Assembly: GCF_042186555.1 (NCBI RefSeq)
Contig: NC_133324.1
Location: forward strand, 930,001 to 994,000
Direction: 5' to 3'
DNA length: 64,000 bases
From: Aquarana catesbeiana
Lineage: Eukaryota; Chordata; Amphibia; Anura; Ranidae
In this document: in pieces, positions 8,801-19,421 of the stretch
How the letters are laid out: the number at the start of each line of letters is the position of its first letter
Position numbering within the stretch: position 1 is the stretch's first letter
Translations under genes and position numbers: made by a program
Notes under the pieces: generated by a model
What the model saw: only the letters and a program-made list of their open reading frames with translations
The model's database searches: none
What the model was told of the DNA's origin: nothing

Positions 8801-9430
8801 GCCTGTTCTGGCATGTTACTGTATCTTTAAGGCTGATGTCACACTTGTGACACATTTAGAGGACACACGGGGCAGTAAACCGCCCACCGACCTGTATGAG
8901 TCAGGATGAGCAAGGCGTCGCTCTCTCGCTGGTAAATTTTGGAGCGTTTTCAGCAGCAAGTGAGCAACCTGGCATCTTTCCTGCGTTCTTCAGTGATCCT
9001 GGAGATGGCAAATGCTCGCTGTAAGAGGACTGCAAGTGTGCCATCAGCCTAAAGGAGGGTGGGGCTTCCTACAGGTGGGGCCACTCTGTACATTGATATG
9101 TATGTGTGTCTCATAGCCGGGAACTCCGATTATTCACCAGAGGCTCTACATGTACATTGGTTCTGTGTGAACTGAGCAACAAGAAGTGTTCTTTTATTAT
9201 GACTGGTAGTAAAATACTACATTATGGCCACTAGATGGAGTTGGGGGGCATAAGGAATACTTATTTTGAGATACAATGTAACAATTCTAGAGAATGCTAG
9301 AGGGAATTAGCAAATAAATGTAGCTGTATAGTCATCCCTGTGGAACAAATATGGAGAAAGTAATTTAGAGAATATTCAATATTGATACAAAAAGTTGATA
9401 ATTATAAATGACGATGTGATATGAATTCAG
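8801..9430. other. Unique intronic sequence
   Basis: No coding potential, repeat array or RNA gene is visible. The part after about 9190 is AT-rich. The last bases (ATGAATTCAG) form the acceptor of the next exon, with only a weak pyrimidine tract. Confidence 0.5.
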
Positions 9431-9540
9431 GTGTGACGGTGACCAGCGTTAATCCCGGCATTGTGATGACGGAGGTCATGCGTCACTACAACCTGTTATT
9501 CCGAGCCATCTTCAACGTCATCGGAATCTTCTTCTTCAAG
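9431..9540 (+). CDS. Next exon of the same retinol dehydrogenase / DHRS13-like SDR
   Basis: The 110-bp exon lies between TTCAG (9426-9430) and a GTTGGT donor (9541-9546). It is entered in phase 1 and left in phase 0. With the split Gly codon it reads GVTVTSVNPGIVMTEVMRHY and then a hydrophobic LLFRAIFNVIGIFFFK. VNPGIVMTE matches the (V/L)HPGxVxTEL signature after the sixth strand, where the nicotinamide is held, and RHY...FFFK corresponds to the hydrophobic segment that follows in RDH11-14 and DHRS13. The frame joins the previous exon without a gap, so this gene copy looks intact across both exons. The terminal exon(s) are not found in the remaining 54 kb, which is satellite. Confidence 0.87.
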
Positions 9541-9620
9541 GTTGGTGGAGTCTCTCATTTCCATCTTCTATGATATATATGTCTGATATGAGGTCCACCC
9601 TGTTTTCTGGCTGTCTTGCC
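9541..9620 (+). other. Donor-side intron sequence before the satellite
   Basis: Eighty bases of ordinary sequence separate the GTTGGT donor from the first CTCCATTCCCCG unit. The intron, if the gene continues, is therefore almost entirely satellite from its start. Confidence 0.6.
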
Positions 9621-12600
9621 CCCTCCATTCCCCGTCCCATCTTATCCCCTCAATTCCCCGTCCCATCTCACCTCCTCCATTCCCATCTCACTTCCTCCAT
9701 TCCCCATCCCATCTCACCACCTCTATTCCCCGTCCCATCTCACCTCCTCCATTCCCCATCCCATCTCATCCCCTCAATTCCCCGTTCCACCTCACCTCCT
9801 CCATTCCCCGTCTCATCTCTCCTCCATTCCCCGTTCCGTCTCACCTCCTCCATTCCTGGTCCCATCTCACCTCCTCCATTACCCGTCCCGTCTCACCTCC
9901 TCCATTACCTGTCCCGTATCACCTCCTCCATTCCCGGTCCCATCTCACCTCTTCCATTCCCCATCCCATCTCATCCCCTCAATTCCCCGTCCCATCTCAC
10001 CTCCTCCATTCCCCATCCCATCTCTCCTCCTCCATTCCCCGTCCCATCTCACCTCCTCCATTCCCCGTCCCATCTCCTCCATTCCCCATCCCATCTCATC
10101 CCCTCAATTCCCCGTCCCATCTCAGCTCCTCCATTCCCCGTCCCATCTCTCCTCCATTCCCCGTCCCATCGCACCTCCTCCATACCCGGTCCCATCTCAC
10201 CTCCTCCATTCCCCGTCCCATCTCACCTTCTCCATTCCCCGTCCCATCTCATCACCTCAATTCCCCGTCCCATCTCACCTCCTCCATTACCCATCCCATC
10301 TCATCCCCTCAATTCCCCGTCCTATCTCAGATCCTCCATTCCCCATCCCATCTCTCCTCCTCCATTCCCCGTCCCATCTCATCACCTCAATTCCCCGTCC
10401 CATCTCACCTCCTCCATTACCCATCCCATCTCATCCCCTCAATTCCCCGTCCTATCTCAGATCCTCCATTCCCCATCCCATCTCACCTCCTCCATTCCCG
10501 GTCCCATCTCACCTCCTCCATTCCGCGTCCCGTCTCATCCCCTCAATTCCCCGTCCCATCTCACCTCCTCCATTCCCCGTCCCATCTCACCTCCTCCATT
10601 CCCCGTCCCATCTCACCTCCTCCATTCCCCGTCCCATCTCCTCCATTCCCCATCCCATCTCATCCCCTCAATTCCCCGTCCCATCTCAGCTCCTCCATTC
10701 CCCGTCCCATCTCTCCTCCATTCCCCGTCCCATCGCACCTCCTCCATTCCCGGTCCCATCTCACCTCCTCCATTCCCCGTCCCATCTCACCTTCTCCATT
10801 CCCCGTCCCATCTCATCACCTCAATTCCCCGTCCCATCTCACCTCCTCCATTACCCATCCCATCTCATCCCCTCAATTCCCCGTCCTATCTCAGATCCTC
10901 CATTCCCCATCCCATCTCTCCTCCTCCATTCCCCGTCCCATCTCACCTCCTCCATTCCCCGTCCCATCTCACCTCCTTCATTCCCTGTCCCATCTCACCT
11001 CCTTCATTTCCCATCTCTCCTCCATTCCCCGTCCCATCTCACCTCCTCCATTCCCCATCCCATCTCATCCCCTCAATTCCCCGTTCCATCTCACCTTCTC
11101 CATTCCTCGTCCAATCTCTCCTCCATTCCCCAACCCATCTCACCTCCTCCATTCACGGTTCCATCTCACCTCCTCCATTCCCCGTCCCATCTCACCTCCT
11201 CCATTCCCCGTCCCATCTCACCTCCTCCATTCCCCGTCCCATCTCACCTCCTCCATTCCCCGTCCCATCTCACCTCCTCCATTCCCCGTCCCATCTCACC
11301 TCCTCCATTCCCCCGTCCCATCTCACCTCCTCCATTCCTCGTCCCATCTCATCCCCTCTAATCCCTGTTACGTCTCACCTCCTCCATTTCCCGTCCCATC
11401 TCACCTCCTCCATTCCCCGTCCCATCTCACCTCCTCCATTCCCCGTCCCATCTCACCTCCTCCATTCCCCGTCCCATCTCATCACCTCAATTCCCCGTCC
11501 CATCTCACCTCCTTCATTCCCGGTCCCATCTCACCTCCTTCATTCCCCGTCCCATCTCACCTCCTTCATTTCCCATCTCTCCTCCATTCCCCGTCCCATC
11601 TCACCTCCTCCATTCCCCGTCCCATCTCACCTCCTCCATTCCCCTTCCCATCTCATCCCCTCAATTCCCCATCCCATCTCATCCCCTCAATTCCCCGTTC
11701 CATCTCACCTTCTCCATTCCTTATTCAATCTCTCCTCCATTCCCCAACCCATCTCACCTCCTCCATTCACGGTCCCATCTCACCTCCTCCATTCCCCGTC
11801 CCATCTCACCTCCTCCATTCCCCGTCCCATCTCACCTCCTCCATTCCCCGTCCCATCTCACCTCCTCCATTCCCCGTCCCATCTCACCTCCTCCATTCCC
11901 CGTCCCATCTCACCTCCTCCATTCCCGGTCCCATCTCACCTCCTCCATTCACCGCACCATCTCACCTCCTCTATTCACAGTCCCATCTCACCTCCTCCAT
12001 TCCCCGTCCCATCTCACCTCCTCCATTCCCCGTCCCATCTCAGCTCCTCCATTCCCCGTCCTATCTCACCTCCTCCATTCTCCGTCCCATCTCATCCCCT
12101 CAATTCCCCGTCCTATCTCAGATCCTCCATTCCCCATCCCATCTCTCCTCCTCCATTCCGCGTCCCGTCTCATCCCCTCAATTCCCCGTCCCATCTCACC
12201 TCCTCCATTCCCCGTCCCATCTCACCTCCTCCATTCCCCGTCCCATCTCACCTCCTCCATTCCCCGTCCCATCTCCTCCATTCCCCATCCCATCTCATCC
12301 CCTCAATTCCCCGTCCCATCTCAGCTCCTCCATTCCCCGTCCCATCTCTCCTCCATTCCCCGTCCCATCGCACCTCCTCCATTCCCGGTCCCATCTCACC
12401 TCCTCCATTCCCCGTCCCATCTCACCTTCTCCATTCCCCGTCCCATCTCATCACCTCAATTCCCCGTCCCATCTCACCTCCTCCATTACCCATCCCATCT
12501 CATCCCCTCAATTCCCCGTCCTATCTCAGATCCTCCATTCCCCATCCCATCTCTCCTCCTCCATTCCCCGTCCCATCTCACCTCCTCCATTCCCCGTCCC

Positions 12601-14919
12601 ATCTCACCTCCTTCATTCCCTGTCCCATCTCACCTCCTTCATTTCCCATCTCTCCTCCATTCCCCGTCCCATCTCACCTCCTCCATTCCCCATCCCATCT
12701 CATCCCCTCAATTCCCCGTTCCATCTCACCTTCTCCATTCCTCGTCCAATCTCTCCTCCATTCCCCAACCCATCTCACCTCCTCTATTCACGGTTCCATC
12801 TCACCTCCTCCATTCCCCGTCCCATCTCACCTCCTCCATTCCCCGTCCCATCTCACCTCCTCCATTCCCCGTCCCATCTCACCTCCTCCATTCCCCGTCC
12901 CATCTCACCTCCTCCATTCCCCGTCCCATCTCACCTCCTCCATTCCCCGTCCCATCTCACCTCCTCCATTCCTCGTCCCATCTCATCCCCTCTATTCCCC
13001 GTTACGTCTCACCTCCTCCATTCCCCGTCCCATCTCACCTCCTCCATTCCCCGTCCCATCTCACCTCCTCCATTCCCCGTCCCATCTCATCCCCTCAATT
13101 CCCTGTCCCATCTCACCTCCTTCATTCCCGGTCCCATCTCATCCCCTCTATTCCCCGTTACGTCTCACCTCCTCCATTCCCCGTCCCATCTCACCTCCTC
13201 CATTCCCCGTCCCATCTCACCTCCTCCATTCCCCGTCCCATCTCATCACCTCAATTCCCCGTCCCATCTCACCTCCTCCATTCCCTGTCCCATCTCACCT
13301 CCTTCATTCCCGGTCCCATCTCACCTCCTCCATTCCCCGTCCCATCTCACCTCCTCCATTCCTCGTCCCATCTCATCCCCTCTATTCCCCGTTACGTCTC
13401 ACCTCCTCCATTCCCCGTCCCATCTCACCTCCTCCATTCCCCGTCCCATCTCACCTCCTCCATTCCCCGTCCCATCTCATCCCCTCAATTCCCTGTCCCA
13501 TCTCACCTCCTTCATTCCCGGTCCCATCTCATCCCCTCTATTCCCCGTTACGTCTCACCTCCTCCATTCCCCGTCCCATCTCACCTCCTCCATTCCCCGT
13601 CCCATCTCACCTCCTCCATTCCCCGTCCCATCTCATCACCTCAATTCCCCGTCCCATCTCACCTCCTTCATTCCCGGTCCCATCTCACCTCCTTCATTCC
13701 CCGTCCCATCTCACCTCCTCCATTCCCCATCCCATCTCATCCCCTCAATTCCCCATCCCATCTCATCCCCTCAATTCCCCGTTCCATCTCACCTTCTCCA
13801 TTCCTTATCCAATCTCTCCTCCATTCCCCAACCCATCTCACCTCCTCCATTCACGGTCCCATCTCACCTCCTCCATTCCCCGTCCCATCTCACCTCCTCC
13901 ATTCCCCGTCCCATCTCACCTCCTCCATTCCCCGTCCCATCTCACCTCCTCCATTCCCCGTCCCATCTCACCTCCTCCATTCCCCGTCCCATCTCACCTC
14001 CTCCATTCCCGGTCCCATCTCACCTCCTCCATTCACCGCACCATCTCACCTCCTCTATTCACAGTCCCATCTCACCTCCTCCATTCCCCGTCCCATCTCA
14101 CCTCCTCCATTCCCCGTCCCATCTCAGCTCCTCCATTCTCCGTCCCATCTCACCTCCTCCATTCCCCGTCCCATCTCACCTCCTCCATTCCCCGTCCCAT
14201 CTCACCTCCTCCATTCACCGCACCATCTCACCTCCTCTATTCACAGTCCCATCTCACCTCCTCCATTCCCCGTCCCATCTCACCTCCTCCATTCCCCATC
14301 CCATCTCACCTCCTCCATTCCCCGTCTCATCTCACCTCCTCCATTCCCCGTCCCATCTCACCTCCTCCATTCTCGGTCCCATCTCACCTCCTCCATTCCC
14401 CGTCCCATCTCACCTCCTTCATTCCCCGCCCCATCTCACCTCCTCCATTCCCCATCCCATCTCACCTCCTCCATTCCCGGTCCCATCTCACCTCCTCCAT
14501 TCCCCGCCCCATCTCACCTCCTCCATTCCCCGTCCCATCTCACCTCCTCCATTCCCCATTCCATCTCACCTCCTCCATTCCCCATCCCATCTCATCCCCT
14601 CAATTCCCCGTTCCATCTCACCTTCTCCATTCCTTGTCCAATCTCTCCTCCATTCCCCAACCCATCTCACCTCCTCCATTCACGGTCCCATCTCACCTCC
14701 TCCATTCCCGGTCCCATCTCACCTCCTCCATTCCCCGTCCCATCTCACCTCCTCCATTCCCCGTCCCATCCCACCTCCTCCATTCCCTGTCCCGTCTCAC
14801 CTTCTCCATTCCCCGTCCCATCCCACCTCCTCCATTCCCCGTCCCGTCTCACCTCCTCCATTCCCGGTCCCATCTCACCTCCTCCATTCCCCGTCCCATC
14901 TCACCTCCTACATTCCCCT
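9621..14919. repeat. 26-bp satellite array, left block (~200 units)
   Basis: The unit combines CTCCTCCATTCCCCG with TCCCATCTCAC, 26 bp in all. Common variants are ATCCCCTCAATTCC, CCCATCCC, TTCCCGGTCC, TCCTTCATT and a short ~20-bp unit (CCATCTCCTCCATTCC). Longer blocks of variants recur in the same order: a CATCGCACC marker at 10171, 10735 and 12370; GTTACGTC at 13001, 13157, 13391 and 13547; CAACCCATCTC near 11130, 11745, 12765, 13825 and 14655. That is higher-order structure. Because 26 is not a multiple of three and no frame of the consensus contains a stop, all plus-strand frames stay open, which explains the 1,803-codon frame here; it is not a gene. Confidence 0.95.
13001..13780. repeat. 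390-bp higher-order repeat of the 26-bp unit, two copies
   Basis: The GTTACGTC marker occurs at 13001, 13157, 13391 and 13547. The spacings are 156, 234 and 156 bp, exactly 6, 9 and 6 units. A 15-unit block (390 bp) is therefore present twice in tandem (about 13001-13390 and 13391-13780), keeping its minor variants in order. Confidence 0.7.
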
Positions 14920-15295
14920 TTCGCCCAGACTTGTGGTCACCGAGCTTCACACAGTTAATTAACACAAACAACAATGGGTGAAAAGACTCTTAGAGCCACA
15001 CTAGACTTATTTACAATAAACACATTATAGCAGAATTGATGACATTAGCATTTAACAGTACGAGTCCCAATGGTATAAATCAGTCACCATTCTAATATGG
15101 CATATAAAGGGTTCCAGAGTCTGTGTGTTTTGGGGGGACATGGAGCTGAATCCAAAGTAACACCAACCCCAGGGTCCCCAGGTATACAGCTCACAGAGAG
15201 CACCATTCCCCCAAATGCTAGGGCCCATAATCAAAAGGCAACAGGCCTGCCCTCAGTCCTCTCCAACAGCCTCTGTCCCGGCCAGGTCCGTCACA
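14920..15295 (-). mobile_element. ~376-bp insertion in the 26-bp array, unidentified (possible LTR)
   Basis: Ordinary mixed sequence abruptly replaces the satellite here and the satellite resumes afterwards. CCCT occurs at both edges (14916-14919 and 15296-15299), which could be a 4-bp target duplication, although CCCT is common in the array. On the minus strand the segment begins TGTGACGGACCTGGCC, a common style of LTR start, but its far end does not finish in CA. AATAAA (15015-15020) and two TATAAA (15074, 15103) are present on the plus strand in an order that does not fit a simple plus-strand LTR. No long frame of its own is seen. A solo LTR or a short non-autonomous element is possible. 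Confidence 0.55.
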
Positions 15296-16069
15296 CCCTC
15301 CATTCCCCGTCCCATCTCACCTCCTCCATTCCCCGTCCCATCTCACCTCCTCCATTCCCCGTCCCATCTCACCTCCTCCATTCCCCGTCCCATATCACCT
15401 CCTCCATTCCCCGTCCCATCTCACCCTCTCCATTCCCCATCCCATCTCACCTCCTCCATTCCCCATCCCATCTCACCTCCTCCATTCCCCGTCCCATCTC
15501 ACCTCCTCCATTTACCGTCCCATCTCACCTCCTCCATTCCCCATCTCATCACACCCCCTCCATTCCCCGTCCCATCTCACCTCCTCCATTCCCCGTCCCA
15601 TCTCACCTCCTCCATTCCCCGTCCCATCTCACCTCCTCCATTCCCCGTCCCATCTCACCTCCTCTATTCCCTGTCCCATCTCACCTCCTCCATTCCCCGT
15701 CCATCTCACCTCCTCTATTCCCTGTCCCGTCTCACCTCCTCCATTCTCCGTCCCATCTCACCTCCTCCATTCCCCGTCCCATCTCACCTCCTCCATTCCC
15801 CATCCCATCTCACCTCCTCCATTCCCCGTCCATCTCACCTCCTCTATTCCCTGTCCCGTCTCACCTCCTCCATTCTCCGTCCCATCTCACCTCCTCCATT
15901 CCCCATCCCATCTCACCTCCTCCATTCCCCGTCCATCTCACCTCCTCTATTCCCTGTCCCGTCTCACCTCCTCCATTCTCCGTCCCATCTCACCTCCTCC
16001 ATTCCCCGTCCCATCTCACCTCCTCCATTCCCCGTCCCATCTCACCTCCTCCATTCCCCGTCCCATCTC
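15296..16069. repeat. 26-bp satellite array, right block, cut by the assembly gap
   Basis: The same CTCCATTCCCCG / CCCATCTCAC unit continues, more homogeneous than the left block. A 25-bp variant (CCCGTCCATCTC, one C fewer) recurs near 15700, 15825 and 15925 in a repeating context with CTCTATTCCCTGTCCCGTC, so this block too has short higher-order copies. It stops at the first N. Confidence 0.93.
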
Positions 16070-16569
16070 NNNNNNNNNNNNNNNNNNNNNNNNNNNNNNN
16101 NNNNNNNNNNNNNNNNNNNNNNNNNNNNNNNNNNNNNNNNNNNNNNNNNNNNNNNNNNNNNNNNNNNNNNNNNNNNNNNNNNNNNNNNNNNNNNNNNNNN
16201 NNNNNNNNNNNNNNNNNNNNNNNNNNNNNNNNNNNNNNNNNNNNNNNNNNNNNNNNNNNNNNNNNNNNNNNNNNNNNNNNNNNNNNNNNNNNNNNNNNNN
16301 NNNNNNNNNNNNNNNNNNNNNNNNNNNNNNNNNNNNNNNNNNNNNNNNNNNNNNNNNNNNNNNNNNNNNNNNNNNNNNNNNNNNNNNNNNNNNNNNNNNN
16401 NNNNNNNNNNNNNNNNNNNNNNNNNNNNNNNNNNNNNNNNNNNNNNNNNNNNNNNNNNNNNNNNNNNNNNNNNNNNNNNNNNNNNNNNNNNNNNNNNNNN
16501 NNNNNNNNNNNNNNNNNNNNNNNNNNNNNNNNNNNNNNNNNNNNNNNNNNNNNNNNNNNNNNNNNNNNN
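16070..16569. other. Assembly gap, 500 N
   Basis: Exactly 500 N. The round length suggests a placeholder and not a measured distance. The satellite on the left (26 bp) differs from that on the right (17 bp), so the true junction is hidden. Confidence 0.99.
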
Positions 16570-17215
16570 GTCATCTCCTCCCCAACTGTCATCTCCTCCC
16601 CCAACTGTCATCTCCTCCCAACTGTCATCTCCTCCCAACTGTCATCTCCTCCCAACTGTCATCTCCTCCCAACTGTCATCTCTCCTCCCAACTGTCATCT
16701 CCTCCCAACTGTCATCTCCTCCCAACTGTCATCTCCTCCCAACTGTCATCTCCTCCCAACTGTCATCTCCTCCCAACTGTCATCTCCTCCCAACTGTCAT
16801 CTCCTCCCAACTGTCATCTCCTCCCAACTGTCATCTCCTCCCAACTGTCATCTCCTCCAACTGTCATCTCCTCCCAACTGTCATCTCCTCCCAACTGTCA
16901 TCTCCTCCCAACTGTCATCTCCTCCCAACTGTCATCTCCTCCCAACTGTCATCTCCTCCCAACTGTCATCTCCTCCCAACTGTCATCTCCTCCCAACTGT
17001 CATCTCCTCCCAACTGTCATCTCCTCCCAACTGTCATCTCCTCCCAACTGTCATCTCCTCCCAACTGTCATCTCCTCCCAACTGTCATCTCCTCCCAACT
17101 GTCATCTCCTCCCAACTGTCATCTCCTCCCACCTGTCATCTCCTCCCACCTGTCATCTCCCCCCACTGTCATCTCCCCCACCTGTCATCTCCCCCCACCT
17201 GTCATCTCCCCCCCT
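16570..17215. repeat. 17-bp satellite array, homogeneous
   Basis: About 36-38 nearly identical copies of a 17-bp unit (TCATCTCCTCCCAACTG) follow the gap. After about 17125 the units change to CCCACCTG and lengthen their C tract (CTCCCCCCAC), leading into the 34-bp form at about 17216. The frames are open on the plus strand because the unit has no stop in any frame. Confidence 0.95.
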
Positions 17216-18255
17216 CCTCCCCTCCTCCCAACTGTCATGTCCCCCCCTCCTCCCCTTCCTCCCAACTGTCATCTCCCCCCCTCCTTCCCTTCCTCCCAAC
17301 TGTCATCTCCCCCCTCCTTCCCTTCCTCCCAACTGTCATCTCCCCCCCTCCTCCCCTTCCTCCCAACTGTCATGTCCCCCCCTCCTCCCCTTCCTCCCAA
17401 CTGTCATCTCCCCCCCTCCTTCCTTCCTCCCACCTGTCATGTCCCCCCTCCTCCCCTTCCTCCCAACTGTCATGTCCCCCCCCTCCTCCCCTTCCTCCCA
17501 ACTGTCATGTCCCCCCCTCCTCCCCTTCCTCCCAACTGTCATGTCCCCCCCTCCTCCCCTTCCTCCCAACTGTCATGTCCCCCCCCTCCTCCCCTTCCTC
17601 CCAACTGTCATGTCCCCCCCTCCTCCCCTTCCTCCCAACTGTCATGTCCCCCCCTCCTTCCCTTCCTCCCAACTGTCATGTCCCCCCCTTCCTCCCAACT
17701 GTCATGTCCCCCCCTCCTCCCCTTCCTCCCACCTGTCATGTCCCCCCTCCTCCCCTTCCCCCACCTGTCATCTCCCCCCCTCCTTCCCTTCCTCCCAACT
17801 GTCATGTCCCCCCTCCTCCCCTTCCTCCCAACTGTCATGTCCCCCCTCCTCCCCTTCCTCCCAACTGTCATGTCCCCCCCTCCTTCCCTTCCTCCCAACT
17901 GTCATGTCCCCCCCTCCTTCCCTTCCTCCCACCTGTCATGTCCCCCCCCTCCTCCCCTTCCTCCCAACTGTCATGTCCCCCCCTCCTTCCCTTCCTCCCA
18001 ACTGTCATGTCCCCCCTTCCTCCAACTGTCATGTCCCCCCCTCCTCCCCTTCCCCCACCTGTCATCTCCCCCCTCCTTCCCTTCCTCCCAACTGTCATGT
18101 CCCCCCTCCTCCCCTTCCTCCCAACTGTCATCTCCCCCCCCTCCCCTTCCTCCCAACTGTCATCTCCCCCCCTCCTCCCCTTCCTCCCAACTGTCATGTC
18201 CCCCCCTCCTCCCCTTCCTCCCAACTGTCATGTCCCCCCCTCCTTCCCTTCCTCC

Positions 18256-19421
18256 CGACTGTCATGTCCCCCCCTCCTCCCCTTCCTCCCGACTGTCATG
18301 TCCCCCCCTCCTCCCCTTCCTCCCGACTGTCATGTCCCCCCCTCCTCCCCTTCCTCCCGACTGTCATGTCCCCCCCTCCTCCCCTTCCTCCCGACTGTCA
18401 TGTCCCCCCCTCCTCCCCTTCCTCCCGACTGTCATGTCCCCCCCCTCCTTCCCTTCCTCCCGACTGTCATGTCCCCCCCTCCTTCCCTTCCTCCGACTGT
18501 CATGTCCCCCCCTCCTCCCCTTCCTCCCGACTGTCATGTCCCCCCCTCCTCCCCTTCCTCCCGACTGTCATGTCCCCCCCTCCTCCCCTTCCTCCCGACT
18601 GTCATGTCCCCCCCTCCTCCCCTTCCTCCCGACTGTCATGTCCCCCCCTCCTTCCCTTCCTCCCGACTGTCATGTCCCCCCCTCCTTCCCTTCCTCCCGA
18701 CTGTCATGTCCCCCCCCTCCTCCCCTTCCTCCCGACTGTCATGTCCCCCCCTCCTCCCCTTCCTCCCGACTGTCATGTCCCCCCCTCCTCCCCTTCCTCC
18801 CGACTGTCATGTCCCCCCCCTCCTCCCCTTCCTCCCGACTGTCATGTCCCCCCTCCTCCCCTTCCTCCCGACTGTCATGTCCCCCCCTCCTCCCCTTCCT
18901 CCCGACTGTCATGTCCCCCCCTCCTCCCTTCCTCCCGACTGTCATGTCCCCCCCTCCTTCCCTTCCTCCCGACTGTCATGTCCCCCCTCCTTCCCTTCCT
19001 CCCGACTGTCATGTCCCCCCCTCCTCCCCTTCCTCCCGACTGTCATGTCCCCCCCTCCTCCCCTTCCTCCCGACTGTCATGTCCCCCCCCTCCTCCCCTT
19101 CCTCCCGACTGTCATGTCCCCCCCTCCTTCCCTTCCTCCCGACTGTCATGTCCCCCCCCTCCTTCCCTTCCCCCCGACTGTCATGTCCCCCCCTCCTTCC
19201 CTTCCTCCCGACTGTCATGTCCCCCCCTCCTTCCCTTCCTCCCGACTGTCATGTCCCCCCCTCCTTCCCTTCCTCCCGACTGTCATGTCCCCCCCTCCTT
19301 CCCTTCCTCCCGACTGTCATGTCCCCCCCTCCTTCCCTTCCTCCCGACTGTCATGTCCCCCCCTCCTTCCCTTCCTCCCGACTGTCATGTCCCCCCTCCT
19401 CCCCTTCCTCCCGACTGTCAT
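18256..19421. repeat. CCGACTG subfamily block 1 of the 34-bp satellite
   Basis: Every unit over ~1.17 kb reads CTCCCGACTGTCATG where the flanking units read CTCCCAACTG. The A-to-G change creates a CpG. The block edges are abrupt, as expected for amplification of one variant unit. Confidence 0.85.

Larger units (their letters stand above)
8052..9430 (+). other. Intron between the two SDR exons
   Basis: The 1,379-bp intron runs from GTGAGT to a TTCAG acceptor. It holds A-rich tracts near 8160-8215, the 50-60-bp repeat listed separately, an A8-T10-G10 tract at about 8647-8674, and unremarkable sequence from about 8800. Phase 1 on both sides joins the codon G|GT to give NTG-VTVTSVNPG, confirming the pairing of the exons. 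Confidence 0.8.

Noticed and set aside
9621..14919. Recombination-hotspot motif like the human PRDM9 13-mer in the 26-bp unit
   Set aside because: CCTCCATTCCCCG matches 12 of 13 positions of CCNCCNTNNCCNC, but the last base is wrong. The motif is specific to human PRDM9 alleles, and frogs are thought to lack a functional PRDM9.
9570..14981. 1,803-codon and 581-codon frames over the 26-bp array
   Set aside because: Same cause: three 26-bp units equal 26 codons, and two frames are open in parallel over the same DNA. Not a mucin-like gene.
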